Shown here in pieces: positions 6,377-7,093 of a DNA stretch of 7,093 nt. The DNA is taken from positions 1 to 7,093 of the forward strand of contig JAISGC010000048.1 of the NCBI GenBank assembly GCA_031263295.1, read 5' to 3'. Positions within the stretch are counted from its first letter, which is position 1; the number at the start of each line of letters is the position of its first letter. This stretch comes from Rickettsiales bacterium. Lineage in GTDB: Bacteria > Pseudomonadota > Alphaproteobacteria > Rs-D84. Under the pieces are notes generated by a model. It was not told the DNA's origin and did not search any database. It worked only from the letters and a program-made list of their open reading frames with translations. A program made the position numbers and the translations under genes.

Positions 6377-7093
6377 ATGTCGCCCGTGGCCCTTATCTCG
6401 AAGATTTTGGAAGATGCTATCGCGGAGACGCTCGCGGCGGGGCGCCAGACGATGCTGTTCATCAACCGGCGCGGGCATTCGCCGATTGTGCAATGCCGCG
6501 GATGCGGATGGACCGCGTCTTGTCCCGATTGTTCCTGCGGGCTCAATTATCACAAAAAGTCCGGCGGCCTGATGTGCCATATCTGCGGGCGCATCGAGCG
6601 CATTCCGGCAAAGTGCCCCGACTGCGGAAACGATATAACATTCGCGGGCGCGGGCGTCGAGCGCGTCGAAGAAGAGGTCTTGGAAAAGTTCCCGGCCGCG
6701 CGCGTCGCGATAATTTCTTCGGACACTATTTCGCACGCGGGCGCGCTCGGCAAACTTATCAAGCGCATTGAAGACGGCGAAATCGACATCGTTATCGGAA
6801 CGCAGATTGTCGCCAAAGGGCATCACTTTCCGAACCTGACCTTGGTCGGAGTAATCGACGCGGACGGCGGATTATACGGCAGCGACTTTCGCGCGGCCGA
6901 GAAAACTTTTCAGCAGCTCTTTCAGGTCGCGGGTCGCGCCGGTCGCGGCGCGGAGCCGGGCCGCGTGATTCTGCAAACTTACCAGCCCGACCATCCAGTC
7001 ATAAAAGCAATCGCCGAAAACGCGCGCGACGATTTCGTGCGCGCGGACCTGGAAAACCGCCGCGCCGCTGGGATGCCTCCGTTCGGGCAGCTG
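6377..7093 (+). CDS. priA: PriA-type primosomal helicase lacking its N-terminal half; 3' end beyond window
   Basis: PriA restarts stalled replication forks as a 3'-5' helicase that loads the replicative helicase. The 239 visible residues match only its second helicase lobe and zinc region: LFINRRG (27-33), four CxxC pairs (C40/C43, C49/C52, C67/C70, C80/C83), IVIGTQIVAKGHHFP (138-152), DAD (161-163) and QVAGRAGR (183-190). ATG 6377 aligns with the family's L-x-P-x-L-I-x-x-x segment, near residue 400 of full-length PriA. The 3'-DNA-binding domain, Walker A and DEEH box are absent. The frame is open back to a stop at 6305-6307, but those bases encode nothing PriA-like and belong to the preceding gene and an AT-rich gap, so a simple frameshift does not explain it. 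No clear Shine-Dalgarno precedes the ATG. The motifs present are intact. It could be a truncated paralogue, one half of a split gene, a recent pseudogene or an assembly join. Confidence 0.85.
   Translation, partial: MSPVALISKILEDAIAETLAAGRQTMLFINRRGHSPIVQCRGCGWTASCPDCSCGLNYHKKSGGLMCHICGRIERIPAKCPDCGNDITFAGAGVERVEEEVLEKFPAARVAIISSDTISHAGALGKLIKRIEDGEIDIVIGTQIVAKGHHFPNLTLVGVIDADGGLYGSDFRAAEKTFQQLFQVAGRAGRGAEPGRVILQTYQPDHPVIKAIAENARDDFVRADLENRRAAGMPPFGQL

Overview
The window looks like part of the chromosome of a Gram-negative bacterium, most probably an alphaproteobacterium. It encodes the outer-membrane assembly pair BamA and Skp/OmpH. The UvrD fragment also has the alphaproteobacterial style of motif V and VI region (KGLEFDNVFLP, then EEERRLAYVAITRAKK). 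Coding DNA is GC-rich with heavy use of gcg/cgc/gac codons, while the gaps between genes are AT-rich or filled with palindromic repeats. The lineage is an inference from protein style, not from a search. All genes I can support lie on the + strand.

Layout, left to right: (1) the C-terminal ~560 residues of a UvrD/PcrA superfamily I DNA helicase, cut by the left edge; (2) a 230-bp gap with a small hairpin, a facing pair of REP-like hairpins, a terminator-like stem and a possible promoter; (3) a complete bamA with signal peptide, five POTRA domains and a 16-strand barrel, whose signal-peptide codons contain four perfect tandem copies of an 8-bp unit; (4) a 225-bp gap filled by a 138-bp composite palindrome, followed by a good extended -10 promoter and Shine-Dalgarno; (5) a complete ompH/skp-like periplasmic chaperone gene that appears membrane-anchored; (6) a 96-bp gap made almost entirely of a 7-bp repeat arranged as a large inverted repeat; (7) a gene for an unrecognised secreted, cysteine-rich protein of 381 residues; (8) a 55-bp gap and then a PriA-type ORF that begins directly at helicase lobe 2, without the N-terminal DNA-binding domain or the Walker A/B lobe, and runs off the right edge.

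Functionally, bamA and ompH form the expected outer-membrane biogenesis pair: Skp carries unfolded outer-membrane proteins through the periplasm and BamA inserts them. The lpx/fab genes that usually follow skp are not here, and the exported cysteine-rich protein takes that place. The two flanking genes (uvrD, priA-like) belong to DNA repair and replication restart and have no evident link to the envelope genes. The points most worth a second look are the half-length PriA, the octanucleotide tract in the bamA signal peptide, the heptamer inverted repeat that ends 2 bp before a start codon, and the duplicated CPF-x5-CKxW module in the unknown exported protein.
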